Under the pieces are notes generated by a model that saw only the letters and a list, made by a program, of their open reading frames with translations, was not told where the DNA came from and did no database searches. From Deltaproteobacteria bacterium (lineage in GTDB: Bacteria; Desulfobacterota; Desulfobulbia; Desulfobulbales; Desulfurivibrionaceae), in the NCBI GenBank assembly GCA_021811385.1, contig JAJZPC010000006.1:1-56667 (forward strand): a DNA stretch of 56,667 nucleotides, in the 5' to 3' direction. Made by a program: the position numbers and the translations under genes. Below are positions 23,829 to 32,065 of the stretch, in pieces (the stretch's first letter is position 1; each line of letters starts with the position of its first letter).

Positions 23829-24662
23829 TTACTGCGCCGCATCCCGAAAGCCGTGGCCGAAATGCTGGTCATACAGTTTGGACAGCGCCGGAGGCGGCGA
23901 GCTGGCCAGCACCTCTCCCACCGCGATGATCGCGGTTTTGGTGATCCCCGCCTCCTTGACCTGTCCAGCAATGGTCCCAAGGGTGCCGCGGATGATCCGC
24001 TCTTCCGGCCAGCTCACCTTCTCGACCACGGCCACCGGGGTGTCCTGCGGGTAGCCGCCGCTGCGCAACTCGGCAACAACCTGCTCGATCATGCCGATAC
24101 TGAGCAGGATCAGCATGGTGGCCCGATGGCTTGCCAGGGATGAAAGATTTTCTTTTTCCGGCACCGGGGTTCGCCCTGCTCTCCGAGTGATGATCACGGT
24201 TTGCGACACCTCGGGCAGGGTCAGCTCGGTGGTCAGGGCTGCGGCTGTGGCCATGGCCGAACTCACCCCGGGAACCACATGGAAGGGAATCCCGGCGGCC
24301 GCCAGGCGGGCAATCTGCTCGTTGATGGCCCCGTAGATCGAAGGGTCGCCGGTATGGAGCCGGACTACCTTTTTCCCCTGCTGCCAGGCATTGATCACCA
24401 GCGCCATGACCTCGTCGAGATTCAGGCCGGCGGAATTATGCACTTCGGCACTCACTCCCGCAAGCAAGGATTCTGGCACCAGACTGCCGGTGTAGACGAT
24501 GCAATCAGCCTCCCGCAGCAGACGCTGGCCCTTGACCGTGATCAGCTCCGGGTCGCCGGGGCCTGCGCCCACGAAAAAGACGGGAAAACGTCTTGTTTGA
24601 CTCCCCCTGCCTCGATGGGAGGGGGCAGGGGGGAGGGTGAAGTTGCAACCTGCCGAGGTCAT
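23829..24662 (-). CDS. cbiF: Cobalt-precorrin-4 C11-methyltransferase, start supplied by a repeat element
   Basis: The 277-residue frame contains a normal CbiF/CobM from VFFVGAGPGDPELITVKG onward, with HTGDPSIYGAINEQ and VVPGVSSAMATAAAL. About 26 residues precede the conserved start, encoded by the palindromic element at 24599-24716 (TLPPAPSHRGRG). No ATG, GTG or TTG suitable for initiation lies between the element and the fold. Initiation therefore probably uses the element's own ATG at 24662, preceded by GGGGGAACC. The original start seems to have been lost on insertion. Confidence 0.9.
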   Translation of the reverse strand: MTSAGCNFTLPPAPSHRGRGSQTRRFPVFFVGAGPGDPELITVKGQRLLREADCIVYTGSLVPESLLAGVSAEVHNSAGLNLDEVMALVINAWQQGKKVVRLHTGDPSIYGAINEQIARLAAAGIPFHVVPGVSSAMATAAALTTELTLPEVSQTVIITRRAGRTPVPEKENLSSLASHRATMLILLSIGMIEQVVAELRSGGYPQDTPVAVVEKVSWPEERIIRGTLGTIAGQVKEAGITKTAIIAVGEVLASSPPPALSKLYDQHFGHGFRDAAQ

Positions 24663-24716
24663 AGGTGGTTCCCCCTCTCCCTAACCCTCCCCCGCCAGGG
24701 GGGAGGGGACTTTTTG
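24599..24716. repeat. GC-rich palindromic element, copy 1 (overlaps cbiF start)
   Basis: CTCCCCCTGCCTCGATGGGA... forms one stem-loop and CCCTCCCCCGCCAGGGGGGA... a second, with about 30 bases between them. Both halves match the elements at 27604, 29767 and, inverted, 31147. It fills the space between cbiL and cbiF and runs into the cbiF reading frame. Confidence 0.85.
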
Positions 24717-24741
24717 GCTTTTTGCAATAGGTTCATTGAAA

Positions 24742-25476
24742 TCATGATTTTCTCACAATGATGGTGGAGAAATAATGGGGCTCGTCATTGTTCCCTGTAA
24801 GCGCGGTGGTCAGATCGCGCCTGATCCTCTGGCCGGACTGGCTGGATCGCTCCACCAGCACGGCCTTGTCCAGCAGATTCATCTCCGTCAGCAGCGGCAC
24901 CAGCCGATCCATCACTCGGTGCACCTTCATGAGAACCACCGAGTCGAATTGCTCCAAGGTTTCCCGCAAGCGGCCATTCTCAAAGGTGGCAGGGATGACC
25001 ACCAGCCGGTCATCCCCCAGGCAGAGGGGCTGGCCGGCGGCCGCGGCGGAAGCGCCGATGGCGGATACTCCGGGGATGATCTCCACCGGCAGATCCGGGG
25101 CCAGGTCAAAAAGGGTTTCGCAGACATAGAACCCGGTGCTGTAGATGGCAGGGTCGCCAAGGGTGGGAAAGGCAACATCCCTGCCGGCTTGCAAATGGCC
25201 CACGATCTGGGCCGCTGCCGCATTCCAGGCCTTTTTCACCTCCGGGTCCGGGCTTTGACCCATGCGGATCTTTTTCATGGGAAAATGGTGGGTGATGATC
25301 TCCTTGCCGGACCGGTTCACCACCCCTTCCACGATTCCCAGGGCCGTGCTCTCCCCGTCTTTTTTCGCTGCGGGCGCAAGCCACACCCCGCATCGCTCCA
25401 AGATCCTGACTGCCTTGAGGGTCATGAGTTCCGGATCGCCCGGCCCTACGCCTACAACGTATAATGTTCCCTTCAT
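24742..25476 (-). CDS. cbiL: Cobalt-precorrin-2 C20-methyltransferase
   Basis: This 244-residue protein shows the CbiL/CobI pattern: MKGTLYVVGVGPGDPELMTL at the N-terminus, FPTLGDPAIYSTGFYVCE near residue 100 and IIPGVSAIGASAAAAGQPL. It adds the C20 methyl group to cobalt-precorrin-2. The start overlaps the cbiET stop (ATGA), so translation is coupled. Confidence 0.93.
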   Translation of the reverse strand: MKGTLYVVGVGPGDPELMTLKAVRILERCGVWLAPAAKKDGESTALGIVEGVVNRSGKEIITHHFPMKKIRMGQSPDPEVKKAWNAAAAQIVGHLQAGRDVAFPTLGDPAIYSTGFYVCETLFDLAPDLPVEIIPGVSAIGASAAAAGQPLCLGDDRLVVIPATFENGRLRETLEQFDSVVLMKVHRVMDRLVPLLTEMNLLDKAVLVERSSQSGQRIRRDLTTALTGNNDEPHYFSTIIVRKS

Positions 25477-26711
25477 TTGCTTCCTGTCATTACGGTTATG
25501 GGATTCAAAATCGTTCCCGGTTCTTGCGCTGGAAAAGTCGTTCGTTCAATTTGTATCCGGGTCATTGCAACCTTCAACCCATGCTCGGCCATGCGTTGCG
25601 GCGCCTCGGCCACGGTTTGTTCGATCACCCCGTTCACCACCATTCTGCCTCCGACCGGGAGACGATGGGCGGCTTGGCCGATCATTTCCGCCAATCTGCC
25701 GCCGCTGCCGCCGATGAAAACCCGATCCGGGTCCGGCAAGTTGCTTAACACCGTTGGGGCCTCGCCCTGGACGGGGATGATGTTGTAGCAGCCGAATCGA
25801 CGGATATTGCGTTGCACATTGGCAAAGGCCTCGGCCGTGTGGTCAACGGCGAAAACAGTCAAGCCCGGATGCATCCGGGCTGCGGCCACGGAGATGGAGC
25901 CGCTGCCCGCGCCGAGATCCCAGAGCACCCCGGTGCTCGGTAGCCGCAAGGCGTGCAGGGTCACGGCCCGCACCTCGTCCTTGGTGATCAGGCCTCGGCT
26001 GTGGGCAATCTCCTCTTCGCCAAGCCCGAACACCGGGAGATTCTCTTCCGCAAGGCCTGGCCTGGTGATGATCAGCACATTCAGCTCGGCAAAATCCTGG
26101 TTCGCCGCCTCGGCAAGGGTTCCGGAAAAAAGACGCTCTTCCGCGCTCCCGAGATTTTCGGCAACATGCACCCGGCAGTGGCTCAGCAGGTCGTCGGCTT
26201 CGATCAGCTCCAGATAATCAATGAGCTGCCGGGCCAAGCGGGCAGGCGTGTTGCGCCGGTCGGTGAAGGCAAAGGTCTTTTCCCGTGCCAGAAGCAGGCC
26301 GGGCACATGCAGGGTTTTCCTGCCATGGAGGCTGAGCAGGGCCATATCATCCCAAGGCAGATGAAACCGGGCACACGCCTCCTGCATGGTGGAAAGCGCC
26401 GGGAGGATCATCAATTGTTCGCTGCCGAACTCCTTGAGCAGCCTGCGGCCGATCCCGAAAAACAGGGGGTCGCCACTGGCCAACACCCCCACATCCCCGT
26501 TGGCCAGTGTCTGCCGGATACCGGCCAAGGCAGGGGCCAGGGGAGAGATGGGGCATTTCGCCCCTGGCATTCCCTGCACCAGCGGAAGATGACGGGAGTC
26601 CCCGACGATGAGATCGCACCGGGCCAACATCCCGGTCTGTTGCGCGGTGAGCCCCCGGCTGCCGACGCCTATGAGAAAAAGTCTAAGCCGTTTCGACAAT
26701 TGACTCGTCAT
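25473..26711 (-). CDS. cbiET: Cobalt-precorrin-7 methyltransferase/decarboxylase fusion
   Basis: This 412-residue fusion has an N-terminal CbiE domain (about 1-205; LIGVGSRGLTAQQ, VLASGDPLFFGIGRRLL) and a C-terminal CbiT domain (about 210-412) with the class I SAM motif LWDLGAGSGSISVAAARMHP. Together they methylate C5 and C15 and decarboxylate the C12 side chain. This is the same architecture as CobL. It starts 72 bases after the cbiD stop; that gap contains an AGCCGT/ACGGCT hairpin. Confidence 0.93.
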   Translation of the reverse strand: MTSQLSKRLRLFLIGVGSRGLTAQQTGMLARCDLIVGDSRHLPLVQGMPGAKCPISPLAPALAGIRQTLANGDVGVLASGDPLFFGIGRRLLKEFGSEQLMILPALSTMQEACARFHLPWDDMALLSLHGRKTLHVPGLLLAREKTFAFTDRRNTPARLARQLIDYLELIEADDLLSHCRVHVAENLGSAEERLFSGTLAEAANQDFAELNVLIITRPGLAEENLPVFGLGEEEIAHSRGLITKDEVRAVTLHALRLPSTGVLWDLGAGSGSISVAAARMHPGLTVFAVDHTAEAFANVQRNIRRFGCYNIIPVQGEAPTVLSNLPDPDRVFIGGSGGRLAEMIGQAAHRLPVGGRMVVNGVIEQTVAEAPQRMAEHGLKVAMTRIQIERTTFPAQEPGTILNPITVMTGSK

Positions 26712-26783
26712 CTGGGTTGACCCAACGGCATAAGGAGCCGTAAAGAAACGGCTAATCCCCTACAGGCACTGTCGCAACGGCTC

Positions 26784-27992
26784 CTAAACATGCAGCTCCA
26801 CCAGGGTGTGATTGTTCACCAGATAGACCCGCACCTCCAGGCCGGAAACCTTTTCGGCATATCGCTTGGCTGCTTCGCAGACCTTTCGGATCAGGTCGTT
26901 TCTCCCCTGTTCCTGCAGCCGGACATGGATCTCCCTGGCGGTATTGACCCCCTGGAGACTCGCCAGCAAGACAGGGTCCGCCCCCAGACGGGCGAGAAGC
27001 GCCAACCCATCGGCCACGTCCAGGGCGCCATGCCGGACATGGGTCTGGGGGATACCCAAGGCCGCCTTCATGATCTTGGCCCACATCCCGGCCAGATGGA
27101 TCGTGGTAAAACCCCGCCGGGCCGCGGCCAGCAGGGAAAATTCCAGGTAATCGCCCATCATGGCATATGCCTCTTCCGGCAGGGAGAGCAGGGTTTGCAC
27201 CCCCTTTTCCGAGGTGCGGCCGGTGGACAGCACCACTTCGGCAAGTCCTGCCTCCTTGGCCACGGACAGAGAAGCCTCGATCGTGGCGGTCCAGGCTTCG
27301 GCGGACACCGGGCGGACAATGCCGGTGGTACCGAGGATGGAAAGGCCGCCCACTATGCCCAACCGGTAGTTCAGGGTTTTCTCCGCCAGCTCCTCGCCCC
27401 TGGGCACGGAAATTACTATCTCCAAGGGGTTACCCACCTCTTTGCCCAAACCCTCCAGAATCGCGGCCAGAATCATCCGGCGCGGCACCGGGTTGATCGC
27501 CGGTTCCCCGGGCTTGACCGCAAGTCCGGGCTTGGTTACCCGGCCAACCCCTTCCCCGCCGCAGAGAAAGATATTTGTCTGTTCAAGACGAATACCGTTC
27601 AACGCCCCCTCCCTCGACGGGAGGGGGCTGGGGGGTGGGTGAAACAGCAACCTGCCTGGTTCATCGCTGTTCCCCCCTCTCCCTGACCCTCCCCCTCCGG
27701 GGGGGAGGGAACTTCTACAGGCGGCTCCTTCCGGCAGAAAACGAACACTGGCCACAATCTCCGCGCCGTTGGTCACATCCGGATCATCCCCGGCATCCTT
27801 GATTACCGAGGCCCAGGCCTGGCCGGACTTTACTTCGCATCGATGCACAACAAAGCCATGGCGGCTGCCATCGGGAAAGGGGATCTCCACCCGCTCCGGC
27901 CTGGATCGGCCCAGAAGCAACAACACCGCTGCCTTGGCCGCCGCGGCAGCACAGGCGCCGGTGGTATATCCGCTTCGCAGTCTGCGGGCCAT
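26784..27992 (-). CDS. cbiD: Cobalt-precorrin-5B C1-methyltransferase with repeat-encoded insertion
   Basis: This 402-residue CbiD starts LRSGYTTGACAAAAAKAAV and contains DPDVTNGAEIVASV, GGEGVGRVTKPGLAV, EPAINPVPRRMI and FTTIHLAGMWAKIMKAA. Between FLPEG and IFLCGGEGVG it carries some 45 extra residues, ending in HPPPSPLPSREGALN, which are not part of the family. They correspond to the palindromic element at 27604-27714, inserted in frame. The insert lies at a surface-like loop before the substrate-binding region, so the enzyme may still work. Without the insert the length fits the family. Confidence 0.92.
   Translation of the reverse strand: MARRLRSGYTTGACAAAAAKAAVLLLLGRSRPERVEIPFPDGSRHGFVVHRCEVKSGQAWASVIKDAGDDPDVTNGAEIVASVRFLPEGAACRSSLPPGGGGSGRGGNSDEPGRLLFHPPPSPLPSREGALNGIRLEQTNIFLCGGEGVGRVTKPGLAVKPGEPAINPVPRRMILAAILEGLGKEVGNPLEIVISVPRGEELAEKTLNYRLGIVGGLSILGTTGIVRPVSAEAWTATIEASLSVAKEAGLAEVVLSTGRTSEKGVQTLLSLPEEAYAMMGDYLEFSLLAAARRGFTTIHLAGMWAKIMKAALGIPQTHVRHGALDVADGLALLARLGADPVLLASLQGVNTAREIHVRLQEQGRNDLIRKVCEAAKRYAEKVSGLEVRVYLVNNHTLVELHV
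27604..27714. repeat. GC-rich palindromic element, copy 2 (in frame inside cbiD)
   Basis: The element reads GCCCCCTCCCTCGACGGGAG... to ...GGGGGGGAGGGAACTT on the plus strand. It is about 111 bases, two stem-loops with a short spacer. It leaves the cbiD frame open and encodes SLPPGGGGSGRGGNSDEPG and HPPPSPLPSREG on the minus strand. Confidence 0.88.
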
Positions 27993-27999
27993 GGGTTCC

Positions 28000-28638
28000 C
28001 TATACCTCTTTAGCCAGGCGGATCAGGGCGTTGACAATGGCCACGGCCACCGGGGTGCCGCCCTTTCTCCCCCGGCAGGTGATAAAGGGATATCCTTTCT
28101 CGCTCAGCAGCTCCTTGGACTCGGCCGCATTGACAAAACCAACGGGCGCGCCAATGAGCAGGCCCGGACAAAGATCCGGGGCCAGATTATCCCAGCAGTC
28201 CATGACCTTGAGCAGGGCGGTGGGCGCGTTGCCCACCGAAACGATTCCGATATTTTCCGTCAAGCCCTTCTCAATGGCCACCTCGGAACGGGTCAGACCG
28301 CGCTCCTTGGCAAGCCGGGCCACCTCGGGCTCCGCCACCTTGCAGACCACCGTGCCTCCCCAGTGCGCAAGCAGCCCCTTGCTCACCCCGGCCGCGCCCA
28401 TGTTGACATCGGTCAGGATGTTGCGGCCCGCCCGGATCGCCGCAATCCCGGCGTCAATGGCCTTGGGGTGAAAAACCAGGCTCTCGGCAAAGGAGAAATC
28501 CCCTGTGGCGTGGATCACCCGCTGGACCACCTTGAAGGTTCTGGGATCAAAATCAGTGGGGCCAAGCTCCTGGGCAATGATTCGGAAGCTTTCCGCCTCG
28601 ATTGCTTCCGGGGCTATCTGCATGATGGTGTTTTTCAT
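28000..28638 (-). CDS. cbiC: Cobalt-precorrin-8X methylmutase
   Basis: This 212-residue CbiC/CobH protein has VQRVIHATGDFSFAESLVF near residue 38 with the catalytic His, then TDVNMGAAGVSKGLL and GAPVGFVNAAESKELL. It moves the C11 methyl to C12, forming cobyrinate. The gene lies five bases after cbiA and seven before cbiD. Confidence 0.94.
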   Translation of the reverse strand: MKNTIMQIAPEAIEAESFRIIAQELGPTDFDPRTFKVVQRVIHATGDFSFAESLVFHPKAIDAGIAAIRAGRNILTDVNMGAAGVSKGLLAHWGGTVVCKVAEPEVARLAKERGLTRSEVAIEKGLTENIGIVSVGNAPTALLKVMDCWDNLAPDLCPGLLIGAPVGFVNAAESKELLSEKGYPFITCRGRKGGTPVAVAIVNALIRLAKEV

Positions 28639-28643
28639 TTATT

Positions 28644-30146
28644 TCATTCCCCTGGGCCGGCGGATCGGCAAGCCCGGACAAATTCCACCGCCATCGACGG
28701 GTTGAACCCGAAGTGGAGGTGCAGATACCCGCCCAGCACATTTTTATAACGATATCCTTCGCGGTTGTCGTCGCCGTCAACATTGCTGTTCACCGCATAG
28801 ATCCGTTCGATATGGGCGGGCATTGCATCGATCACCGAGTAATGGAACTCATGGCCCCGCAGCACGGTGCCCACCGGGCCGAAGAAGCACTCCTTTTCAA
28901 GGCGCACCTCCCGGTAGCCGAGACTGGCCCGTTTTTTCTGCATGCGGGCCGACACCGGAAACACCCCAACCATGGGCAGCGCCCCGATATCGTCGCCAAC
29001 GATGCCCTCGGTCAGGTACATGAAGCCGCCGCACTCGGCATAGAGCACCCTGCCGGACTGGGCCCACTCGTAAATTGCCTGCCGCATGGTGAGGTTGCCG
29101 GAAAGCTCCCGGGCGTACAACTCCGGGTAGCCGCCGCCCAGATAGAGACCGTCCAGCCCCTCGGGCAAAGAGCGATCCTCCAGGGGGCTGAAAAAAACCA
29201 GCTCCGCCCCCGCAGCTCGCAACAAATCGAAGTTGTCCTCGTAGTAAAAACAAAAAGCCCTGTCCCTGGCCACCCCGATCCGGGCCCGCACTTCCACCTG
29301 CCGGACCGGGACATCTTCCCCTGGCGCTACGGTTGCGCCTGCGGCCAGTTCCAGCAGACGCTCCAGGTTGACCTGGGCGCTGATCGTTGCCGCCAGAGTA
29401 TCCAAAGCCTCCGGGCTGATGGGCCGCTCCTCCCCGGTGAACAGGCCGAGGTGCCGGGCGGGCATGGAAAAATCAAGGTTCTGAGGCAGATGCCCCAGGA
29501 TCTCGGCCCGGCAATGTTGGCGGATAGCCCCGCTCACCAGCTCCAAATGCCTTGGGCCGGCAACCCGGTTCAGGATCACCGCCACCGGCGCCACCTCGGG
29601 CATCAGCGTTTCAAAGCCCTTTAAGACCGCAGCCACGCTTTCCGCGGCGGAGCGCACATCAAGGATCAGCACCACCGGCACGCCCAGAGCCCTGGCCAGG
29701 GCCGCGCTGGAAGATGCTTGGCCGTCGAACATCCCCATGACCCCTTCGATCACCGAGATCGATATTGACTCCCCCTCCCTTGACGGGAGGGGGCTGGGGG
29801 GTGGGTGAATGTGCGATCCGCCGATTTCATCGCTGGTTCCCCCCCTCCCCAACCCTCCCTCCGCCAGGTAAGCGCAGACTCCGGGAGGGAGGGAGTTTTT
29901 TTGACACCTTGCAAATGTTTTCCGCACCTGCGGTTCGCCCATCATCCACAGGTCCAGATTCCGGGAAACCCGGCCGCAGGCCAGCTGGTGCAACCCCGGA
30001 TCGATGAAATCCGGCCCGCATTTGAAGGGCTGCACCGCCAGACCCATATTGCGCAGGGCGGCAAGCAACCCCAGGGTGATGGTGGTCTTGCCGGAGCCGC
30101 TGCTGGTGCCTGCAATCAGGATGGCGGATCTTTGCTCACCGGCCAT
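28644..30146 (-). CDS. cbiA: Cobyrinate a,c-diamide synthase with repeat-encoded insertion
   Basis: This 500-residue amidotransferase has an N-terminal P-loop (LIAGTSSGSGKTTITLGLL), the SVIEGVMGMFDG motif and a C-terminal glutaminase domain with YLGGGYPELYA and the Cys in LYAECGGFMYL. It amidates side chains a and c using glutamine and ATP. Between FARC and the SVIEGVMG motif it contains about 43 residues (SLPPGVCAYLAEG, GLGRGGTSDEIGG, HPPPSPLPSREG) that correspond to the palindromic element at 29767-29899. The start at 30146 overlaps the btuF-like stop by 11 bases. Confidence 0.92.
   Translation of the reverse strand: MAGEQRSAILIAGTSSGSGKTTITLGLLAALRNMGLAVQPFKCGPDFIDPGLHQLACGRVSRNLDLWMMGEPQVRKTFARCQKNSLPPGVCAYLAEGGLGRGGTSDEIGGSHIHPPPSPLPSREGESISISVIEGVMGMFDGQASSSAALARALGVPVVLILDVRSAAESVAAVLKGFETLMPEVAPVAVILNRVAGPRHLELVSGAIRQHCRAEILGHLPQNLDFSMPARHLGLFTGEERPISPEALDTLAATISAQVNLERLLELAAGATVAPGEDVPVRQVEVRARIGVARDRAFCFYYEDNFDLLRAAGAELVFFSPLEDRSLPEGLDGLYLGGGYPELYARELSGNLTMRQAIYEWAQSGRVLYAECGGFMYLTEGIVGDDIGALPMVGVFPVSARMQKKRASLGYREVRLEKECFFGPVGTVLRGHEFHYSVIDAMPAHIERIYAVNSNVDGDDNREGYRYKNVLGGYLHLHFGFNPSMAVEFVRACRSAGPGE
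29767..29899. repeat. GC-rich palindromic element, copy 3 (in frame inside cbiA)
   Basis: Same two stem-loop architecture as copies 1 and 2. The second loop is enlarged by CAGGTAAGCGCAGACTCCG, which recurs as a close variant in copy 4. It keeps the cbiA frame open and encodes the same peptide core as copy 2, in the same frame and orientation. Confidence 0.88.
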
Positions 30147-31095
30147 CGGCAGCCCCTTTTTTTCGCGTCGGGCCGGAAAAAAGCTCGGGGTAGAGCAACG
30201 CGCCGATGGTGCGTATTCCTTCGATAATCCGCATGGTTGGCCGCGAAACCAAACGTTCGTCAACAAGAAAGACCCGATTGTTGCGCACCGCCTTGATCGC
30301 CTGAAATCCAGGCTCCTGCATGATTGTCTCCATGGTCACCGGATTCATCCGTCCCTGCTGGGCGAGAAAAACCTCGATCTCCGCACCCTTGGCCAGGATG
30401 CGTTCCTTGCCATAGGCGGCGATATTGGTTTCCCGGACCTGGCTGGCATCCGCGGCCACGTTGATGCCCCCGGCCTGTTGCAGCACAAAGATGGCGATGC
30501 TTTCCTGGGCAAAGGTCTTCATCTTGGTGTGGATGGCTTCAAAGTAGACCTTGGCCCTGGACTTTTCCCCCACCTTGCCGACGATTTTCCGGATGGCCGC
30601 AAGCTCCGCCTGGAAGGTGGCGACCATCTCCTCGGCCTGTCGGGTTCTGCCGGTGAGCAAACCCAGGGCCCGCCAGTAGTCGAAGATTTCCTCCACCGTA
30701 TTGGGCTGGAGGGATACCACCGTAATCCCCGCCTGGCGTAGGGTGGCCATGAGCTGCGGCGCGGAACGCTCGATCATCGGCCGGACCAGAACAAGATCGG
30801 GCCGGGCGCCAATGATTTTCTCAGGGTCTTCGTGATAACTGAAATGCTTCTTGTCCCGGAGCTGGGGCAAATCACTGTCCGCGCCTTCAATGCCGATGAT
30901 CTCAGGGCCGAGCCCCAGGCTGATCAGGTTCTCGGTGTGTGCCGGATAAAGCGAGATGATCCGGGTAAAGGGACGCGTCACCGTGACGGTTTTGCCCTCG
31001 CTGTCCTGGAAGGTGGCGGGTGCGGCGCCAGCCGAGGCGTGCGGGCTGAAACCGGCCAGCAGGGCAAAAACAAGAAAAAACAGACGCATCATCAT
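30136..31095 (-). CDS. btuF: Cobalamin/metal-chelate ABC transporter, periplasmic binding protein
   Basis: This 319-residue protein has an Sec signal peptide (MMMRLFFLVFALLAGFSPHASA) and a class III (BtuF/FepB) binding-protein fold: RIISLYPAHTENLISLGLG, EIIGIEGADSDLP, EKIIGARPDLVLVRP and a long helix near residue 165. It should deliver corrinoid or another chelate to BtuC. Three consecutive ATG codons occur at 31095-31089 and the ribosome site is weak; a GTG at about 31104 is an alternative. A palindromic element fills the gap to btuD. Confidence 0.85.
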   Translation of the reverse strand: MMMRLFFLVFALLAGFSPHASAGAAPATFQDSEGKTVTVTRPFTRIISLYPAHTENLISLGLGPEIIGIEGADSDLPQLRDKKHFSYHEDPEKIIGARPDLVLVRPMIERSAPQLMATLRQAGITVVSLQPNTVEEIFDYWRALGLLTGRTRQAEEMVATFQAELAAIRKIVGKVGEKSRAKVYFEAIHTKMKTFAQESIAIFVLQQAGGINVAADASQVRETNIAAYGKERILAKGAEIEVFLAQQGRMNPVTMETIMQEPGFQAIKAVRNNRVFLVDERLVSRPTMRIIEGIRTIGALLYPELFSGPTRKKGAADGR

Positions 31096-31146
31096 TCTAG
31101 GCACAATCTCAACTCCAGTCAGTAATGTCCGGTTAGGTGCGCATAA

Positions 31147-31267
31147 GCTCCCCCTTCCTCGGAGTCTACACTTACCTGACGGGGGGGTGGGTGGATGTGC
31201 CAGAGGCACCAGAGCCTGCACCTTCCCCCTCACCCTATCCCTCTCCCGCGAGGGGAGAGGGGACTTT
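31147..31267. repeat. GC-rich palindromic element, copy 4 (between btuD and btuF, inverted)
   Basis: In minus-strand sense it shows the same halves as copies 1-3 in the opposite orientation, including CAGGTAAGTGTAGACTCCG, a two-base variant of the loop in copy 3. It lies wholly in the intergenic space. Confidence 0.82.
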
Positions 31268-31273
31268 GAAACC

Positions 31274-32065
31274 TCAACTCCAGTAGCGAAAAGAAATCTG
31301 TTGGGTGTTGCTGAACTCGTCAAACGCCACCCTGCTCTCCACCCCGAACACCTTTTTGATCAGGGCCGGGTCCAACACCGTGTCCGTGGGGCCGCTGGCC
31401 GCGACCTTGCCTTTCTGCATGAAGATCAGCTCGTCGCAGTAGGCCGCGGCCAGGTTCAGGTTGTGGATCACCGCGATCACGGTGCGGCCCTCTTCCTGCA
31501 CCAGCCTTTTGGCCACGTTGAAGATCTGCATGGTGTACTGCACATCCAGGCTGGAAGTTGCCTCGTCAAAGAGCAGATAGGGGGTCTGCTGGGCCAAGGC
31601 GCGGGCCACGACAACCCGCTGTTTCTCCCCGCCGGAGAGTTCGTTGACAAAACGGTCCTTGAAATGGCTGATGCCGATGGCCTCCATGGCCGCGTCCACC
31701 TGACGCCAATCCTCGGCCGCGGGTGAGGCAAAGCGGCCGATATGGGGGTGCCGCCCCATGAGCACCACCTCCTGAACGGTAAAGGCAAAATCGATGCCGA
31801 AATCCTGGGGCACCAGGGCGACCATCCGGGCCAGATCGCGGCGTCTGTACCCAGCCACCGGCTGACCCATAAAGGTGATGCTTCCCTGGTCAGGGAACTT
31901 GGTGCCGGTGAGCAGATCGAGAAAGGTGGTCTTGCCGCAGCCGTTGGGGCCGACTATCCCGTAAAACCTGCCCGGCGCAAGGGAGATATCCAGCCCGGCC
32001 AGGGCCTGGATCTCCCCGTAGGCAAAGCCGACCCCGGTCAGTTCAAAGCCGCAGGCAATGGTCAT
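31274..32065 (-). CDS. btuD: Cobalamin-type ABC transporter ATPase
   Basis: This 263-residue ATPase is of the FecE/BtuD family, with Walker A GPNGCGKTT (about residue 38), signature LSGGEKQRV, Walker B YLLFDEATSSLD and H-loop AVIHNLN. It starts on an ATGA overlap with btuC, so the pair is translationally coupled. It energises uptake through the adjacent BtuC-like permease. Confidence 0.92.
   Translation of the reverse strand: MTIACGFELTGVGFAYGEIQALAGLDISLAPGRFYGIVGPNGCGKTTFLDLLTGTKFPDQGSITFMGQPVAGYRRRDLARMVALVPQDFGIDFAFTVQEVVLMGRHPHIGRFASPAAEDWRQVDAAMEAIGISHFKDRFVNELSGGEKQRVVVARALAQQTPYLLFDEATSSLDVQYTMQIFNVAKRLVQEEGRTVIAVIHNLNLAAAYCDELIFMQKGKVAASGPTDTVLDPALIKKVFGVESRVAFDEFSNTQQISFRYWS

Noticed and set aside
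24599-31267. Repeated GC-rich palindromes considered as a CRISPR array or as terminators only
   Set aside because: Copies are kilobases apart, in both orientations and two lie within open frames; there are no regular spacers and no T-tracts at the in-gene copies.
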